Part shown: in pieces, positions 1 to 12,272 of the stretch | Numbering within the stretch: position 1 is the stretch's first letter | Layout of the letters: every line of letters begins with the position of its first letter | NCBI RefSeq assembly: GCF_014652915.1 | Contig: NZ_BMZS01000003.1 | Span: forward strand, 510,283-574,282 | DNA length: 64,000 nucleotides | Direction: 5' to 3' | From: Thalassobaculum fulvum | GTDB lineage: Bacteria > Pseudomonadota > Alphaproteobacteria > Thalassobaculales > Thalassobaculaceae | The notes under the pieces: generated by a model | Seen by the model: only the letters and a program-made list of their open reading frames with translations | What the model was told of the DNA's origin: nothing | The model's database searches: none | Translations under genes and position numbers: made by a program

Positions 1-123
1 GGTCTCGATCTCGGCGATCACGTCGCCGGCGCTGACCGTGTCGCCTTCCTTGACGTGCCACTTGGCGAGGTTGCCCTCGGTCATGGTCGGCGACAGGGCC
101 GGCATCAGTACGGATGTGGGCAT
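1..123 (-). CDS. pdhB: Pyruvate dehydrogenase E1 beta subunit, N-terminal lipoyl domain (partial)
   Basis: Only the first 41 codons are in the window; the gene runs off the left edge. It starts at the ATG at 121-123. The visible residues ([20 protein letters not shown], then KW, then a KEGD turn) are the beginning of a biotinyl/lipoyl-attachment domain. In alphaproteobacteria the E1 beta subunit carries such a fused N-terminal lipoyl domain, and it follows pdhA directly, as here (62-bp gap). An E2 acetyltransferase would begin the same way, so the identity rests on position after pdhA. The role is acetyl-CoA formation from pyruvate in the cytoplasmic PDH complex. Confidence 0.8.
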   Translation of the reverse strand, partial: MPTSVLMPALSPTMTEGNLAKWHVKEGDTVSAGDVIAEIET

Positions 124-185
124 GCGCTTTCCCCTCGTGCGGGCGCCGCGGACCGCGGCCGCCCAAACCACAGGCAGCCTTGGCG

Positions 186-1250
186 TCAGGCTTCTACGAG
201 TACGTCGGTCCAGAGCTCCGACACGTCGGGCTCCGGGCTCTGCTGCGCGAAGTCGGCGGCGTCGGTCACGAGGTCCTTCACCTCGCGGTCGATCTTCTTC
301 AACGCCTCCTCGTCGACCTTGCGCTCCAGCAGGACGCGGCGCAGGGAGTCGATCGGGTCGTGCTCCTGCCGCATCTTGTTGACCTCCTCCTTGGTCCGGT
401 ACTTGGCCGGGTCGGACATGGAGTGGCCGCGGTAGCGGTAGGTCTTCATCTCCAGGATGAACGGCCCCTTGCCGGCGCGGCAGTGGGCCACCGCCTTGTC
501 GCCGGCCGCCTTCACCTTCATCACGTCCATGCCGTCGACCTCCTCGCCCGGAATCCCGTAGGCGTGGCCGCGCTCGGCGAGCGACGGGCCGGCGGCGGCG
601 CGGGTCACCGAGGTCCCCATGCCGTACTTGTTGTTCTCGATGATGAAGATGACCGGCAGCTTCCACAGCGCCGCCATGTTGAAGCTCTCGTACACCTGGC
701 CCTGGTTGACCGCGCCGTCGCCCATATAGGTCAGCGACACCCGGTCGGTGTCACGGTACTTGTGGTTGAACGCTAGGCCGGTGCCGATCGGCACCTGGGC
801 GCCGACGATGCCGTGGCCGCCGAAGAAGTCCTTCTCGCGGCTGAACATGTGCATCGAGCCGCCCTTGCCCTTGGAGTACCCGCCGATGCGGCCGGTCAGC
901 TCGGCCATCACGCCGCGGGCCTCCATGCCGCAGGCCAGCATGTGGCCGTGGTCGCGGTACGAGGTGACCACCGTGTCGCCTTCGCCGATCGCCGCCTGCA
1001 TGCCGACGACCACCGCCTCCTGCCCGATGTACAGGTGGCAGAACCCACCGATCAGGCCCATGCCGTAGAGCTGGCCGGCCTTCTCCTCGAACCGCCGGAT
1101 CACCAGCATGTCCTTGTAGTAGCCGAGCAGCTCGTCGATCGACGGCTCGGACTGCCTGGATGCCTTGCTGGAGCGGGTCGAGCGCGACGGCGCGGCCTTG
1201 GCCGGGCCGGACCGGCTCGTCGTCGACTTGGCTGTCGCCGCACGTGCCAT
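186..1250 (-). CDS. pdhA: Pyruvate dehydrogenase E1 component, alpha subunit
   Basis: A 354-residue ThDP-dependent E1 alpha subunit that decarboxylates pyruvate and, with E1 beta, transfers the acetyl group to lipoyl-E2. The ThDP/Mg motif runs from GDG (about 177-179) to NN (206-207). The heterotetramer loop [11 protein letters not shown] is at about 271-281, and the [19 protein letters not shown] block at 52-70 is typical of alphaproteobacterial PdhA. The first 35 residues are a basic Ala/Ser/Lys/Arg-rich extension. I chose the ATG at 1250 because a GGGGGA ribosome site lies just upstream; an in-frame start at 1283 is possible but less likely. It heads a pdhA-pdhB operon preceded by a candidate promoter at 1313-1341. 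Confidence 0.96.
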   Translation of the reverse strand: MARAATAKSTTSRSGPAKAAPSRSTRSSKASRQSEPSIDELLGYYKDMLVIRRFEEKAGQLYGMGLIGGFCHLYIGQEAVVVGMQAAIGEGDTVVTSYRDHGHMLACGMEARGVMAELTGRIGGYSKGKGGSMHMFSREKDFFGGHGIVGAQVPIGTGLAFNHKYRDTDRVSLTYMGDGAVNQGQVYESFNMAALWKLPVIFIIENNKYGMGTSVTRAAAGPSLAERGHAYGIPGEEVDGMDVMKVKAAGDKAVAHCRAGKGPFILEMKTYRYRGHSMSDPAKYRTKEEVNKMRQEHDPIDSLRRVLLERKVDEEALKKIDREVKDLVTDAADFAQQSPEPDVSELWTDVLVEA

Positions 1251-1312
1251 GAAATCCCCCTGCGCGTCCTCTGCGGGCGGCACGAACCTCTGGCGTCGCG
1301 CCGACCCTGACA

Positions 1313-1341
1313 GAATTAGGGGAAGACCCGCGCGATTGCAA
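1313..1341 (-). promoter_or_regulatory. Candidate promoter of pdhA
   Basis: On the minus strand TTGCAA (1336-1341) and TAATTC (1313-1318) are 17 bp apart, about 60 bp upstream of the pdhA start. The spacing is ideal, the -10 match is modest. This is a prediction by eye. Confidence 0.4.
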
Positions 1342-1377
1342 GGGCGCTAAATGTTTGCGCTGCAACGCAAAAACGGC

Positions 1378-1400
1378 GATTAACTCAATTTTAGTTAATC
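1378..1400. promoter_or_regulatory. AT-rich inverted repeat between ftsB-like gene and pdhA
   Basis: GATTAACT, a 7-base spacer, then AGTTAATC forms a perfect 8-bp dyad in an otherwise GC-rich region. It is just past the end of the ftsB-like gene and about 40 bp upstream of the candidate pdhA -35 box. It could be an operator for a regulator of the PDH operon. There is no T-tract, so a terminator is less likely. Confidence 0.4.
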
Positions 1401-1412
1401 ATCTGAAATCGC

Positions 1413-1766
1413 TCAGCGAACAACCGCGAGCCCGGCCAGTCGGGTGGTCGGAACCACCGGCTGCCCCACGATCACGCCGTCGGCCGGCACATAGCCGAGC
1501 ACCAGACGGGCGCGTTCCTCGAGCAGGTCGGCGTCGAGGCTGTCGGGACGCAGCTTTGCGACCCGCCGGTCGAGGGCGGCCTGCTCCGCGACCAGGCGAT
1601 CGCGGACTTCGCGGGCCTCGGCGATCTCGCCGTCCAGCCGCTGCCAGGCCCGGATGCCCCGGTCGCCCTCCATGGCGTGATAGGCGAAATAGGCCACGAG
1701 GAGCGACCCGACCAGCGGCCCGACGACGTGACGGGCACGACGCTTGAGCTCGGAAACCAGGGCCAT
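1413..1766 (-). CDS. ftsB: Septum formation initiator (FtsB/DivIC family)
   Basis: A 117-residue small bitopic membrane protein. One transmembrane segment (about 15-33) is followed by a charged helix rich in Ala, Glu, Arg and Leu (about 40-75) that looks like a coiled coil, then a short C-terminal region. This layout and the position between eno and pdhA are typical of the DivIC/FtsB family in alphaproteobacteria, which bridges FtsL and FtsQ in the divisome. The start ATG at 1766 has a GGAGGA site 6 bp upstream. Overall sequence conservation in this family is low, so the assignment leans on architecture and gene order. Confidence 0.85.
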   Translation of the reverse strand: MALVSELKRRARHVVGPLVGSLLVAYFAYHAMEGDRGIRAWQRLDGEIAEAREVRDRLVAEQAALDRRVAKLRPDSLDADLLEERARLVLGYVPADGVIVGQPVVPTTRLAGLAVVR

Positions 1767-1886
1767 GATGTCCTCCTCGACGGCGACATCCGGATTGAAT
1801 CACGCGTCACCGGCCCCGACAACGTGAACGAATCGGGAATATCGGCAAGAGAACCGCCAATGGACTCAAAGTGTTGCCGAAATGAC

Positions 1887-3826
<1,940 letters not shown>

Positions 3827-3866
3827 CTAGACTGCGCTGTCAGCATCCGAATTCGAGGAGAGCACC

Positions 3867-4340
3867 ATGCCGAAGCCCCCGGCCTTCGATCCGATGACCG
3901 TCCCGACACGCATGGGGAGCACCTATCCGGCCGAGTTCGCCGCTTCCACGGCCAGCCGGACGAAGCGCCGCCTCGGCGACCACGGCGGCCTCAAGAATTT
4001 CGGCGTGAACCACGTCACGCTGCCGCCCGGCAGCACCTCGGCGCTGCGCCACTGGCACACGCTGCAGGACGAGTTCGTGATGGTGCTGACCGGCGAACTG
4101 ACCCTGCTGACCGACGCCGGCGAGCAGGTCCTGGGGCCGGGCATGTGCGCAGCCTTCCCGGCGGGGAAGCCCGACGGCCACGCGCTGATCAACCGGACCG
4201 CCGACACGGCGACCTATCTGGAGGTCGGCGACCGCACCGACCCGGACGAGGTCGACTACCCCGACATCGACATGCAGGTGAAGTGGATCGACGGGGTCGA
4301 GCGGTTCGTGCGCCGGTCCGACGGGACGTTCTACGACTGA
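3867..4340 (+). CDS. Cupin domain protein
   Basis: A 157-residue single-domain cupin. The first cupin motif supplies H62, H64 and E69 (HWHTLQDEF), followed by GELTLL, and the second motif supplies H105. A metal-binding beta-barrel is therefore likely, but the substrate cannot be read from sequence. A strong GAGGAG site precedes the ATG. It is divergent from eno and convergent with a MarR-family regulator, overlapping that gene's end by 10 bp. A role in metabolism of a small carboxylate, sugar or aromatic compound is possible, not shown. Confidence 0.85.
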   Translation: MPKPPAFDPMTVPTRMGSTYPAEFAASTASRTKRRLGDHGGLKNFGVNHVTLPPGSTSALRHWHTLQDEFVMVLTGELTLLTDAGEQVLGPGMCAAFPAGKPDGHALINRTADTATYLEVGDRTDPDEVDYPDIDMQVKWIDGVERFVRRSDGTFYD

Positions 4341-4807
4341 GAACCCTCGCCGGCGCGCTTCAGCGGCACCCGCGAATGCTCGTTGTTCAGTTCGACGAGG
4401 TCGGCCAACAGGCGCATCAGCGTCACCCGATCGGCTTCGGCGAGCGGTTCCAGGATCCGCTCCTGGGCGCGCCGGACATGCGGCTCGGCCCGGCGCAGCA
4501 GTTCGGCGCCGGCCACCGCCAGGTAAAGCAGCTTGACCCGGCGGTCGTCGGGGCTCGGGCGCCGCTCGATCCAGCCTTTCTCCTCCAGCCGCTCGATCAC
4601 CCCGCCGAGCGTGGAGCGGTCGTTGGCGATCACCTCGGACAGCCGCGTAGCGTCGATGCCCGGCAGGTCGCGGATCGCGACCAGGGCGGCGTATTGCAGG
4701 GGCGTGAGGTCGAGGGGCCGGCACTCCTCCACGAAGATCGCCACGGCGATCTGCTGGGCCCGCCGGATCAGGTGCCCGGGCTTGCCGTAGACGTCGCTGA
4801 GGATCAT
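4331..4807 (-). CDS. MarR family transcriptional regulator
   Basis: A 158-residue winged-helix regulator. The recognition region (residues about 45-80) is followed by the wing motif DDRRVKLLYL, which is diagnostic for MarR. Helices at both ends would form the dimer interface. The ATG at 4807 follows a GGAG site, which is why I prefer it to an upstream start at 4885. It converges with the cupin gene, their 3' ends overlapping by 10 bp, so antisense interference between the two transcripts is likely. The ligand and targets are unknown. Confidence 0.9.
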   Translation of the reverse strand: MILSDVYGKPGHLIRRAQQIAVAIFVEECRPLDLTPLQYAALVAIRDLPGIDATRLSEVIANDRSTLGGVIERLEEKGWIERRPSPDDRRVKLLYLAVAGAELLRRAEPHVRRAQERILEPLAEADRVTLMRLLADLVELNNEHSRVPLKRAGEGSQS

Positions 4808-4895
4808 CGGCTCCGCCGCCCGACGTGAATTGACAGCACACTGACCATAGGCAGGCTGCACATCGAGCTCAAGGCGGGCCCGCAAGGCGGGAACA

Positions 4896-6290
4896 TCAGA
4901 CCGCCGTCAGCAGCGCCTCGGCCCGCTTGTCGGCGGAGGCGGCGGCCTCGTCCCGGCCCTCGGCCCGCAGAGCCGCCGCGTATTGCCGCCAGCTCCACGC
5001 GCTCGCCGGCTTCGACGCCGTGCGCTCGGCCAGCAGCGCCCTCGCGAGATGCGGTCGCGCCTTGACCGCCGCCGACACCAGCATCTCCTCGAACAGGTCG
5101 CGCTGGGCGTGGCTGCCGCCCATGCACCAGATGTCGTAGCGGATCGGCAGCAGGGCATCGACAGCGGTCCCGGCGTCGCCGCGGGCGAGCGCCGTCATCG
5201 CCGCGACGGTGCCGACGCCGACCCGCGCCGACACCCGGCCCTGGGTGGCCGCCGAGTTGGCGAAGCTCTCCAGCTGCGCCGCCATCCGGGCCGCGGCCTC
5301 GGCCTCGCCGCCCTTCAGCAGCGCCATCAGGTAGTGCAGCGACACGAAGATCAGCTCGTGGTCGTCGACGTGGCGCAGCGACACCTCGGTCAGGTCCCGC
5401 CAGCGGCCGCCGACGTCGACCCCGTACATCTCCAGTCGCCACAGCATCGAGGCGGCGTTGCAGACGTCCAGGTACATGTCGCTCGCGATGTCCGAGGCGA
5501 CGTGGTCGTCGTAGAGCTTCAGGACCTCGTCGAATTCATGTCTTTCAAGGTGATACAGGCCGCGGTGCCAGTAGAGGTGGAAGCGGAAGTTGTTGGTGGT
5601 CGACCACGCGGGCTCCAGGCCCCTCACCCATTCGATGCCCTCGGCGTGCCGGCCCTGCATCTCCATGACGTGGGCGACAGCGTGCACCGACCAGGCGTCC
5701 TTCGGGTTGCGCTCGACCGCCATGCGGCCGTAGCGCTCGCCCGCGGCGTAGTCGCCGGCCTCCTCCAGCGCGAAGCCGTACATGCCGTGGACGAAGCCGA
5801 TGTCGGGATCGGCGTCGCTCCAGTCCGGCAGCACGCGGGCGACGCTGTCCCGCATCTTGCGGCCTTCGCCGGCATAGAAGTGGTTGAAATGGGCCAGGCG
5901 GAGCGCGAACGCGTCCTTCGGGTGGTCGATCAGGATCCGTTCCCAGAGCTCGGTCGTCCGGTCCAGGTCGTCGGCGCACCAGGCCCGCAGCGCCTCCAGG
6001 TGCAGCCGTTCGCGGTCGGTCGTCGCGACCGCGGCGAACCGCGCGTCGGCGTCCGCCAGGGCCTTGGCGGCGCGGGCCGACATGGCCGCACTGCCGAACA
6101 GCTTGAACAGATAGCCCTTGGCGACGTGCGCCAGCGGCATTTCCGGATCGTCGGTCAGGATCGCCTTGAGACGGTCGCCGATGTCGCGCCCGAAGCCGAG
6201 ATAGGCGCCGACCAGGTCGTCGAACCGGGCGGCGGATTCCGGCTTGTCGGCGGTGTAGGCGAGACCGTAGCGGCCCTCGACTCGCGGCAT
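4896..6290 (-). CDS. Tetratricopeptide-repeat protein, TTC38-like
   Basis: A 464-residue soluble protein made largely of helical pairs in the TPR style (for example the stretch with HGMYGFALEEAGDY and ERYGRMAVERNPKDAWS around 165-195, and MEMQGRHAEGIEW following). The VHAVAHVMEMQGR and FHLYWHRGLYHLE segments recall the TTC38 family of unknown function, which occurs in bacteria and animals. No signal peptide or transmembrane helix is visible. It stands alone between a MarR gene and a palindromic repeat; its partner proteins cannot be deduced. Confidence 0.8.
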   Translation of the reverse strand: MPRVEGRYGLAYTADKPESAARFDDLVGAYLGFGRDIGDRLKAILTDDPEMPLAHVAKGYLFKLFGSAAMSARAAKALADADARFAAVATTDRERLHLEALRAWCADDLDRTTELWERILIDHPKDAFALRLAHFNHFYAGEGRKMRDSVARVLPDWSDADPDIGFVHGMYGFALEEAGDYAAGERYGRMAVERNPKDAWSVHAVAHVMEMQGRHAEGIEWVRGLEPAWSTTNNFRFHLYWHRGLYHLERHEFDEVLKLYDDHVASDIASDMYLDVCNAASMLWRLEMYGVDVGGRWRDLTEVSLRHVDDHELIFVSLHYLMALLKGGEAEAAARMAAQLESFANSAATQGRVSARVGVGTVAAMTALARGDAGTAVDALLPIRYDIWCMGGSHAQRDLFEEMLVSAAVKARPHLARALLAERTASKPASAWSWRQYAAALRAEGRDEAAASADKRAEALLTAV

Positions 6291-6320
6291 GGCGGCACCT
6301 CCTCCTCGATACGACGCGGC

Positions 6321-6425
6321 GGGGTCCCGGCTCTCCGCTTCGCTGCGGCCGGGATGAGGGGGAAGATTACGTCCCTTCAGTCCTCATCCCGGCCGGAGCG
6401 GCAATGCCGCTCAGAGCCGGGACCC
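6321..6425. repeat. Extragenic palindromic element (cruciform with internal hairpins)
   Basis: The left arm (6322-6360) begins GGGTCCCGGCTCT and ends GGCCGGGATGAGG. The right arm (6382-6424) is its inverted counterpart, CCTCATCCCGGCC to AGAGCCGGGACCC. Each arm also contains its own small hairpin; the right one is the perfect GAGCGGC-AAT-GCCGCTC. Only about 20 bases separate the arms. It lies in the gap between the TPR gene and kdsA, 25 bp past the kdsA stop. Such elements are common multi-copy intergenic repeats in alphaproteobacteria; only this clear copy is in the window. It may also act as a terminator or mRNA-stabilising structure for kdsA. Confidence 0.8.
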
Positions 6426-6449
6426 AACCGCCGCTTCAGCCGCGCCGGA

Positions 6450-7292
6450 CTAGACCGCGACCGGGTTGGCCTTGGCGATCCTGTCGAAGGCGACGAAGGT
6501 GTCCAGGAGCGCCGGCAGGTCGGCCATCCGCACCATGTTCGGCCCGTCGGACGGGGCGGTGTCCGGGTCCGGGTGGCATTCCATGAACACGGCGGCCACG
6601 CCGACCGCCAGGGCGGCGCGCGCCAGCACCGGCACGTATTCGCGCTGGCCGCCGCTCGAGGAGCCCTGCCCGCCGGGCTGCTGCACCGAGTGGGTGGCGT
6701 CGAACACCACCGGCCATCCGGTCCTGGCCATCTCCGGCAGGCTGCGCATGTCGGAGACCAGGGTGTTGTAGCCGAAGCTGGCACCGCGCTCGGTCAGCAT
6801 GATGCGGTCGTTGCCGGTCGACGCCACCTTGGCGGCGACGTTCTTCATGTCCCACGGCGCCAGGAACTGGCCCTTCTTGACGTTCACGACCCTGCCGGTC
6901 TCGCCGGCCGCCAGCAGCAGGTCGGTCTGCCGGCACAGGAAGGCCGGGATCTGCAGCACGTCGACGTACTCGGCGGCGACCGCGCATTGCGGCGGCTCGT
7001 GCACGTCGGTCAGCACCGGGCAGCCGAACCGCTCGCGCACCTCGGCCAGGGTCTTCAGCCCGGCCTCGATGCCGACCCCGCGGCCGGCCGACACGCTGGT
7101 CCGGTTCGCCTTGTCGTAGGACGACTTGTAGATCAGCGGTACCCCGGCCTTGCCGCAGATCGCCACCAGGGCGTCGGCGACCTCGATCGCGTGCTCGCGG
7201 CTCTCGATCGCACAGGGACCGGCGATCAGCACGAACGGCCGGTCGTTGGCGATATCGATCGAGCCGACGCGGACGGTGCGGGGGTCGGTCAT
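6450..7292 (-). CDS. kdsA: 3-deoxy-8-phosphooctulonate synthase (KDO-8-P synthase)
   Basis: A 280-residue enzyme condensing phosphoenolpyruvate with arabinose 5-phosphate to KDO 8-phosphate, a precursor of the LPS inner core. The block IAGPCAIES has Cys at residue 27, where the metal-independent E. coli-type enzyme has Asn, so this should be the metal-dependent class. The motifs [11 protein letters not shown] and TDVHEP and the [11 protein letters not shown] loop are intact. It follows pyrG by 4 bp and is probably cotranscribed with it, an arrangement also seen in other proteobacteria. Confidence 0.96.
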   Translation of the reverse strand: MTDPRTVRVGSIDIANDRPFVLIAGPCAIESREHAIEVADALVAICGKAGVPLIYKSSYDKANRTSVSAGRGVGIEAGLKTLAEVRERFGCPVLTDVHEPPQCAVAAEYVDVLQIPAFLCRQTDLLLAAGETGRVVNVKKGQFLAPWDMKNVAAKVASTGNDRIMLTERGASFGYNTLVSDMRSLPEMARTGWPVVFDATHSVQQPGGQGSSSGGQREYVPVLARAALAVGVAAVFMECHPDPDTAPSDGPNMVRMADLPALLDTFVAFDRIAKANPVAV

Positions 7293-7296
7293 GGCG

Positions 7297-8940
<1,644 letters not shown>

Positions 8941-9043
8941 TTATACCCGAACGGGCGCGATCAAGGCACGCTTTGTCATACTGCTTCCCGTTCCGGCGGA
9001 CGATAGCCCGCCGGGTTTCGTAAATTTCAAGAAGATCAACGAG

Positions 9044-9355
9044 TTACTGAGAGACCGGCGCGGCCGGTTCGGTCTTCGCCGGAGCCTGCTCGGCCGGCGT
9101 CGGCTGATCGACGATCGACTTCGTCCCGGTGTTGCCGGCGAGAATCGCGAGCACGATGCTGGTCACGAAGAAGCAACCGGCCAGGATCGCGGTCGTCCGG
9201 GTCAGCAGGTTGGCGGCCCCGCGGGCCGACATGAAGGATCCCATGCCGCCGCCGCCGCCGATTCCGAGACCGCCGCCCTCGCTGCGCTGCAGGAGGACGA
9301 CGATGACCAGGGCCGCCGCGATCATCAGGTGGATGGTGAGAACGATCGCCGTCAT
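9044..9355 (-). CDS. secG: Protein translocase subunit SecG
   Basis: A 103-residue inner-membrane protein of the Sec translocon. Two transmembrane helices (about 3-22 and 52-72) flank a Gly-rich cytoplasmic loop (GGGLGIGGGGG) with the conserved LLQRSEGGGLG block. The C-terminal tail is Pro/Ala-rich and variable in the family. It lies between tpiA and pyrG, the usual proteobacterial position for secG. Confidence 0.95.
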   Translation of the reverse strand: MTAIVLTIHLMIAAALVIVVLLQRSEGGGLGIGGGGGMGSFMSARGAANLLTRTTAILAGCFFVTSIVLAILAGNTGTKSIVDQPTPAEQAPAKTEPAAPVSQ

Positions 9356-9443
9356 GTCGATCCTTGTGGTGCTCGCGTCCGTTTGGGGACGGCGCGGTTT
9401 GTAACGCCTGGAGGCCGTCTTGGCCAGAGGCCAGGTCTCGGTC

Positions 9444-10187
9444 TCACACCGCCCGGGCGATCGCCAGGAAATCCGCGGCCTTCAGGCTCGCCCCGCCGAC
9501 CAGCGCACCGTCGACGTTGGCGACCGCCAGCAGCTCCGATGCGTTCGACGGCTTGACCGACCCGCCATAGAGGATGCGGATGCCGGCGGCGTCGGCCGAT
9601 TTCCTGGCCAGGGCCGCGCGGATATGCGCATGCACCGCCGCGACGTCGTCCACGGTCGGCGTGCGCCCGGTGCCGATCGCCCACACCGGCTCGTACGCCA
9701 CCACCAGGGTGGTGCCGTCGAGGCCGTCGGGAATCGATCCGGCCACCTGCCGTCCGACGACGTCCAGGGTCTCGCCGGCGTCGCGCTGGGCCTCGGTCTC
9801 GCCGACGCACACGATCGGCACCAGCCCCACAGACCGGGCCGCCTCGGCCTTGGCCCGCACGACGGCGTCGGTCTCGCCATGGTCGGCGCGGCGTTCGGAG
9901 TGGCCGACGATGACGTAGGTGCACCCGACATCCGTCAGCATCGGCGCAGCCACGTCCCCGGTGTGAGCGCCATTGGCGGCGGCATGGCAGTCCTGGGCGC
10001 CGAGGCCGACCGGGCTGCCGGCGATCGCATCGGCGACCGGGATCAGGTACGGTGCCGGCGGGCAGACCGCCATCTCGAAGGCCGCGGCGGCGGCCACCGC
10101 GCCGGCCAGCTCGCGCGCCAGCCCGGCAGCGGTCTCCCGGTCCAGGTTCATCTTCCAGTTGCCGGCGATCAGCGGCCGCAGGGCCAT
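9444..10187 (-). CDS. tpiA: Triosephosphate isomerase
   Basis: A 247-residue TIM-barrel enzyme interconverting dihydroxyacetone phosphate and glyceraldehyde 3-phosphate. The catalytic set is complete: Lys in GNWKMN (about residue 12), His in GHSERR, and Glu in [11 protein letters not shown]. The phosphate loop YGGSVKPSN and the GGASL turn are also present. The start at 10187 is chosen because GAGGAG lies 9 bp upstream and the family begins at this point; the frame is open to 10226. It precedes secG by 88 bp. Confidence 0.97.
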   Translation of the reverse strand: MALRPLIAGNWKMNLDRETAAGLARELAGAVAAAAAFEMAVCPPAPYLIPVADAIAGSPVGLGAQDCHAAANGAHTGDVAAPMLTDVGCTYVIVGHSERRADHGETDAVVRAKAEAARSVGLVPIVCVGETEAQRDAGETLDVVGRQVAGSIPDGLDGTTLVVAYEPVWAIGTGRTPTVDDVAAVHAHIRAALARKSADAAGIRILYGGSVKPSNASELLAVANVDGALVGGASLKAADFLAIARAV

Positions 10188-10298
10188 GGGGTCTCTCCTC
10201 GAAAGCGGGCTGGAGGGGTCATACACGGAGCGCGGCCGGAAGCCAACAAGTCAGCCCCGAGAACCGCGGAATCCTTTGAATGACAGGGGATTCGGCGG

Positions 10299-10327
10299 TT
10301 GCCGCGGCGGGACCCTCTCCCTATGAT
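10299..10327 (+). promoter_or_regulatory. Candidate promoter of ppiD-trpE
   Basis: TTGCCG (10299-10304) and TATGAT (10322-10327) are exactly 17 bp apart, about 65 bp upstream of the ppiD start. A good sigma-70-like match by eye, in the divergent region shared with tpiA. Confidence 0.55.
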
Positions 10328-10391
10328 GCCGCGCCCCGGCGACCGCGTGCGGCGCCGACCGAAATTCATTGGCACAAGGCCGGACTGCGCG

Positions 10392-12272
10392 ATGCTTCAG
10401 ATCATTCGCTCCAAGGTCACGTCGATCTTCGTCAAGATTCTGTTCGTGCTGCTGATCGTCAGCTTCGCGATCTGGGGGATCGGCGACGTGTTCTTCGGCA
10501 GCCCGGCCGGCAAGGTCGCCGTCAAGATCGGCGACGAGGTCCAGTACACGACCCAGGACGTGGCGACCAAGTTCGAGACCGAGCGCCGGCGCCTCGGCGT
10601 GCCCCTGACCGCCGAGCAGGCCATCCAGCTCGGCATGCTCGACCAGGTGATCCAAGGCATGGTCACCGAAGGGATCATGATCGCGGCGACCCGTTCGCTC
10701 GATCTCTCGGTCAGCACGGACCGGGTCGTGGAGTTCGTCCGTTCGCGCTTCGTCGACCGCAGCGGCAACTTCGACCGGGCGCGCTATCAGACCTTCCTGG
10801 CGAACAACGGCTGGTCGGAGGCCGAGTTCGTGCAGCGCCTGCACGAGGACTTCACCCGCCGGCAGCTGATCGACGCCCTGGCCGCCGTCGGCCCGGCGCC
10901 GAAGCCGGTGGTCGACCGCGTGTTCGCCTATCGCGAGGAGCAGCGCGTCGCCCAGGTGGTGGCGATCCCGGCGGCCGCGGTCCCGGAGCCCGAGGATCCG
11001 GCGGCCGACCGGCTGCAGTCGTTCTACGACGCCAACACCAGCCGCTACGAGAAGCCGGAATACCGGTCGGTCTCGTGGGCGCAGATCGACCCGGCGGCGC
11101 TGGCCAAGGACATCGACGTCCCGGAGGACGAGATCCGGAGCGCCTACGACGAACGCGCGGGGCAGTTCGCCACGCCCGAGCGCCGCGACGTCCAGCAGAT
11201 CCTGTTCGAGACCGAGGACGCCGCCAAGGCGGCGCTGACCCGCATCGACGGTGGCGAGGACTTCGTCGCGGTGGCCAAGGACACGACCGGGGTCGACGAG
11301 GCCGGCCTGGACCTCGGCCGGCTGACCCGCGACGCTCTCCCGGACGGCACCGCCGACACCGTCTTCGCCCTGCAGCAGGACGCCGTCAGCGAGCCGGTGC
11401 AGAGCCCGTTCGGCTGGCACCTGTTCCGGGTCCTGGCGATCCAGCCGGGGCGAACGACGCCCTATGAGGAGGCCAAGGGCAAGCTGCGCGACGAGCTCGC
11501 CCACGACCGTGCGCTCGACCGGGTCTACGAGACCGCCAACCGGCTCGAGGACGCCCTGGCAGGCGGCGCCACCCTGGAGGAGGCCGCCAAGTCGCTCGGG
11601 CTCACCGTCCGCTCCATCGAAGGGCTGGCGCGCTCCGGCGACCTGAAAGCCGGCGGCAGGGCCGAGACGCAGCCCGGCGGCCAGTTCCTGGAGCTCGCCT
11701 TCGACACCCCGCAGGGGCAGCAGAGCGGGCTCGGCGAAGGCGACAGCGGCGCGTTCTTCGTGCTGCGGGTCGACGCCGTCGAGGCGCCGCGTACCCCGCC
11801 GCTCGACGAGATCCGCGACCAGGTCGTGGCCGACTGGAAGACCGACCGCCGCCTGGAGCTGGCGGAGCAGCAGGCCGACGCCCTGGCCGAAAAGGTCAAG
11901 GCCGGTGGCGACCTCAAGGAACTGGCCGCGGCCGAGCAGATGCCGACCGCCGAGGTGCCGGCGATGACGCGGTCCGGGCGGGACGTCCCGGAGAGCTATC
12001 CCGCAACGCTGCCGGCCACCCTGTTCGCGATCAAGGAGCCGGGCGGCGTTGCGGTGACGTCGGACGACACCCAGGCGGTGGTGGTCCGCCTGCAGCGCAT
12101 CATCCCGGCCGATCCGTCGGCCAAGCCGGAGATCCGCGACAGCATCGCCAGCCAGATCGGCCAGGGCGTCGAGTCCGATGTCATCGAGCTGCTGCTGGCC
12201 GATCTGCGGGAGCGCTTCGGCGTCGAGGTCGACCAGGCCAGCGTGGCCCGGCTCTTCGAGTCCGGACAATGA
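10392..12272 (+). CDS. ppiD: PpiD-type peptidylprolyl isomerase / periplasmic chaperone (SurA_N and PPIC domains)
   Basis: A 626-residue inner-membrane-anchored chaperone. A single N-terminal transmembrane helix (about 12-34, with the FAIWGIGDVFFG block) is followed by a SurA-like helical domain, a parvulin-type rotamase region in the middle (roughly 240-360, containing SPFGWHLFRVL), and a long C-terminal helical part. The family helps newly secreted proteins leave the Sec translocon. I take the ATG at 10392 (MLQIIRSK), the start typical for the family, rather than the longer frame from 10299. Its stop overlaps the trpE start by 4 bp (ATGA). Confidence 0.92.
   Translation: MLQIIRSKVTSIFVKILFVLLIVSFAIWGIGDVFFGSPAGKVAVKIGDEVQYTTQDVATKFETERRRLGVPLTAEQAIQLGMLDQVIQGMVTEGIMIAATRSLDLSVSTDRVVEFVRSRFVDRSGNFDRARYQTFLANNGWSEAEFVQRLHEDFTRRQLIDALAAVGPAPKPVVDRVFAYREEQRVAQVVAIPAAAVPEPEDPAADRLQSFYDANTSRYEKPEYRSVSWAQIDPAALAKDIDVPEDEIRSAYDERAGQFATPERRDVQQILFETEDAAKAALTRIDGGEDFVAVAKDTTGVDEAGLDLGRLTRDALPDGTADTVFALQQDAVSEPVQSPFGWHLFRVLAIQPGRTTPYEEAKGKLRDELAHDRALDRVYETANRLEDALAGGATLEEAAKSLGLTVRSIEGLARSGDLKAGGRAETQPGGQFLELAFDTPQGQQSGLGEGDSGAFFVLRVDAVEAPRTPPLDEIRDQVVADWKTDRRLELAEQQADALAEKVKAGGDLKELAAAEQMPTAEVPAMTRSGRDVPESYPATLPATLFAIKEPGGVAVTSDDTQAVVVRLQRIIPADPSAKPEIRDSIASQIGQGVESDVIELLLADLRERFGVEVDQASVARLFESGQ

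Noticed and set aside
8993-9014. Hairpin between secG and pyrG (7-bp CCGGCGG stem)
   Set aside because: An 8-base loop and no T-tract on either strand; it could be a weak structure in the pyrG leader but I cannot support a terminator or attenuator.
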